Part shown: one piece after another, positions 63,041 to 64,000 of the stretch | Position numbering within the stretch: position 1 is the first letter of the stretch | Layout of the letters: each line of letters begins with the position of its first letter | NCBI RefSeq assembly: GCF_010671605.1 | Contig: NZ_JAABOO010000004.1 | Span: forward strand, 1-64,000 | From: Leptobacterium flavescens | Lineage (GTDB): Bacteria; Bacteroidota; Bacteroidia; Flavobacteriales; Flavobacteriaceae | Length of the DNA: 64,000 nt | Direction: 5' to 3' | The notes under the pieces: generated by a model | The model's database searches: none | Seen by the model: only the letters and a program-made list of their open reading frames with translations | What the model was told of the DNA's origin: nothing | Translations under genes and position numbers: made by a program

Positions 63041-63511
63041 TTAATCCCAGATCAAAGGCCGTTTAACTCCCAGTGTTCTGAGGTAAGCAAGCATTTGACC
63101 TGTATGAACGGCTTCGTGATAGGCAATTCTATTAAGGTAATCTCCCAGTTTTTTGTTTTGATTGACTTCACTCCGGTCGATCCGGATATTCTCCAGATCG
63201 GTTTCATCTAAACTTTTTATCATCATAAGGAATTCCTCCCGGTAGGATTCTGCAAAGTCCAATTCGTTCTTCAGGTCGCTGTATTCCAGATTCTCCCAGG
63301 GAGAAGGGTAATCACCGAGGTTTCCTCTCTTTTCAATGATCTGATGAAAGAGGTGTTCTCCCTCCAGGACGTGACGTATCATTTCTATAACAGACATGGC
63401 TTTCTCGTCGGGTTTCCAGTGATAATGCTCTTCTGGAATCCCTTCCCACAGTTTAATACTTCGTCTTCTGATCTCGGAAAAGTTAAGCAGGATCGTTTCT
63501 ATGGCGTTCAT
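63041..63511 (-). CDS. DinB family protein
   Basis: The 156-residue protein has the DinB four-helix fold: EHYHWKPDEKAMSVIEMIRHVLEGEHLFHQ (about residues 24-53) and AYHEAVHTGQMLAYLR near the end supply the histidines of its likely metal site. Its exact role is unknown. The start lies 9 bp from the YitT-family gene stop, so they may be one transcript. Confidence 0.87.
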   Translation of the reverse strand: MNAIETILLNFSEIRRRSIKLWEGIPEEHYHWKPDEKAMSVIEMIRHVLEGEHLFHQIIEKRGNLGDYPSPWENLEYSDLKNELDFAESYREEFLMMIKSLDETDLENIRIDRSEVNQNKKLGDYLNRIAYHEAVHTGQMLAYLRTLGVKRPLIWD

Positions 63512-63520
63512 TCAGTTTAC

Positions 63521-64000
63521 TTATTTTAAAGGTCTTTTTTTGATCATGCCCCCTTTTGCGTCTTTTATACTATGCATGACAATAAATGCATCTTTATCTA
63601 TCTTATCGACCTCGGTCTGTAGCTTGGACAACTCAAGTCTGGTAAGCAGGGTATATACGATATCGGTCTTTTTTAAAGGCTCTCCTCTGCCTGCAAACCC
63701 TTTTTTCCCGTAATACAAAGTACAGCCTCGGCCCATTTTTTCTATTATGGCAAGCCTGATCTCCTCGCTTTTTTGAGAAATAATGGTCACTCCCACATAT
63801 TCCTCAACTCCCGTAACTACAAAGTCTACCGTTCGCGATGCTGCCAGATAGGTAAGGATGGCATAAAGTGCGATCTCCACAGAAAACACATAAGCGGCGA
63901 CGGCAAAAATAATAATATTGAAGATCAATATGACATCCCCAATGGTAAGGATGGTGATGCGCCCCACAAAAACGGCAAGAACTTCAGTACCATCAATAAC
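63521..64000 (-). CDS. YitT-family membrane protein, C-terminal part (cut by the window end)
   Basis: The frame is open to the window edge and the ATG-like beginning seen at 63967 is only an internal GTG, so this is a fragment of a larger protein. The visible part has the last transmembrane helices (IGDVILIFNIIIFAVAAYVF, ALYAILTYLAA) and the C-terminal DUF2179 domain (VISQKSEEIRLAIIEKMGRGCTLYYGKKGF and KIDKDAFIVMHSIKDAKGG). YitT/DUF161 proteins are of unknown function and are widespread. Confidence 0.85.
   Translation of the reverse strand, partial: VIDGTEVLAVFVGRITILTIGDVILIFNIIIFAVAAYVFSVEIALYAILTYLAASRTVDFVVTGVEEYVGVTIISQKSEEIRLAIIEKMGRGCTLYYGKKGFAGRGEPLKKTDIVYTLLTRLELSKLQTEVDKIDKDAFIVMHSIKDAKGGMIKKRPLK

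Overview
The window looks like a chromosomal segment of a member of the Bacteroidota, most likely family Flavobacteriaceae. The reasons are the gldJ-porV-cdd-pdhA-pdhC gene block (type IX secretion/gliding genes beside the pyruvate dehydrogenase genes), a GH109 glycosidase, a PafA-type phosphatase, an outer-membrane beta-barrel receptor next to a LytTR/histidine-kinase pair, many lipoproteins with short lipoboxes, and promoters of the Bacteroidota type (TAnnTTTG at -7 with TTG about 19-20 nt upstream). Shine-Dalgarno sequences are weak or absent, so starts were chosen from signal peptides, domain ends and promoter positions.

Layout. 1-160: 5S rRNA and terminator, the end of an rRNA operon. 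265-3622: GH109 glycosidase, GHMP sugar kinase and nucleotidyltransferase, a likely sugar-salvage operon. 3623-9643 (minus): gltBD glutamate synthase. 9947-17166: acyl-CoA dehydrogenase, divergent from an amino-acid dehydrogenase, nhaD, exbB/exbD/tonB and folC series. 17235-17309: tRNA-Val with its own promoter and terminator. 17350-22080: an accessory-looking block (hairpin-rich post-tRNA sequence, an orphan AT-rich lipoprotein, a serine hydrolase lipoprotein, a Crp-like regulator, a DUF1330 protein, a relic of an S41 protease and a subclass B1 metallo-beta-lactamase-like lipoprotein). 22193-24007: MarR regulator with an operator-like palindrome inside its promoter, followed by an S41 peptidase. 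24129-28198: a small orphan protein resembling a DNA-phosphorothioation-associated domain, a U32 peptidase/ferredoxin pair, a dicarboxylate symporter and an HD protein.

28219-36175: murF and gldJ on the minus strand, then porV, cdd, pdhA and pdhC on the plus strand. porU, commonly found between gldJ and porV in relatives, is absent here. 36274-44504: M28 peptidase, SDR, SprT-like protein, mannose-1-phosphate guanylyltransferase, DUF389 membrane protein, a convergent mlaE/mlaF-type ABC pair and an alkaline phosphatase. 44572-56803 is a long minus-strand run of small enzymes and exported proteins: VOC, GNAT, a sulfatase-modifying-factor fold, hydrolases, DinB, an exported ADP-ribosylglycohydrolase-fold lipoprotein, a cyclase-family lipoprotein and beta-propellers. 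56934-60947 is an overlapping LytTR regulator/histidine kinase/outer-membrane receptor operon. 61078-64000 holds poorly characterised membrane proteins (one with three N-terminal helices and a winged-helix-like tail), a predicted cytosolic HExxH metallopeptidase, a DinB protein and the C-terminal part of a YitT-family protein cut by the window end.

No complete insertion sequence, integrase, CRISPR array or clear prophage was seen. The points most worth a second look are the missing porU, the similar TTGAT/ATCAA palindromes at the promoters of the metallo-beta-lactamase and marR genes, the stand-alone Dnd-associated-like domain at 24129, the S41 relic with the repeated 30-bp promoter-like motif, and the three-helix/winged-helix membrane protein at 61516. 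All family assignments are from recognition of motifs without database searches.
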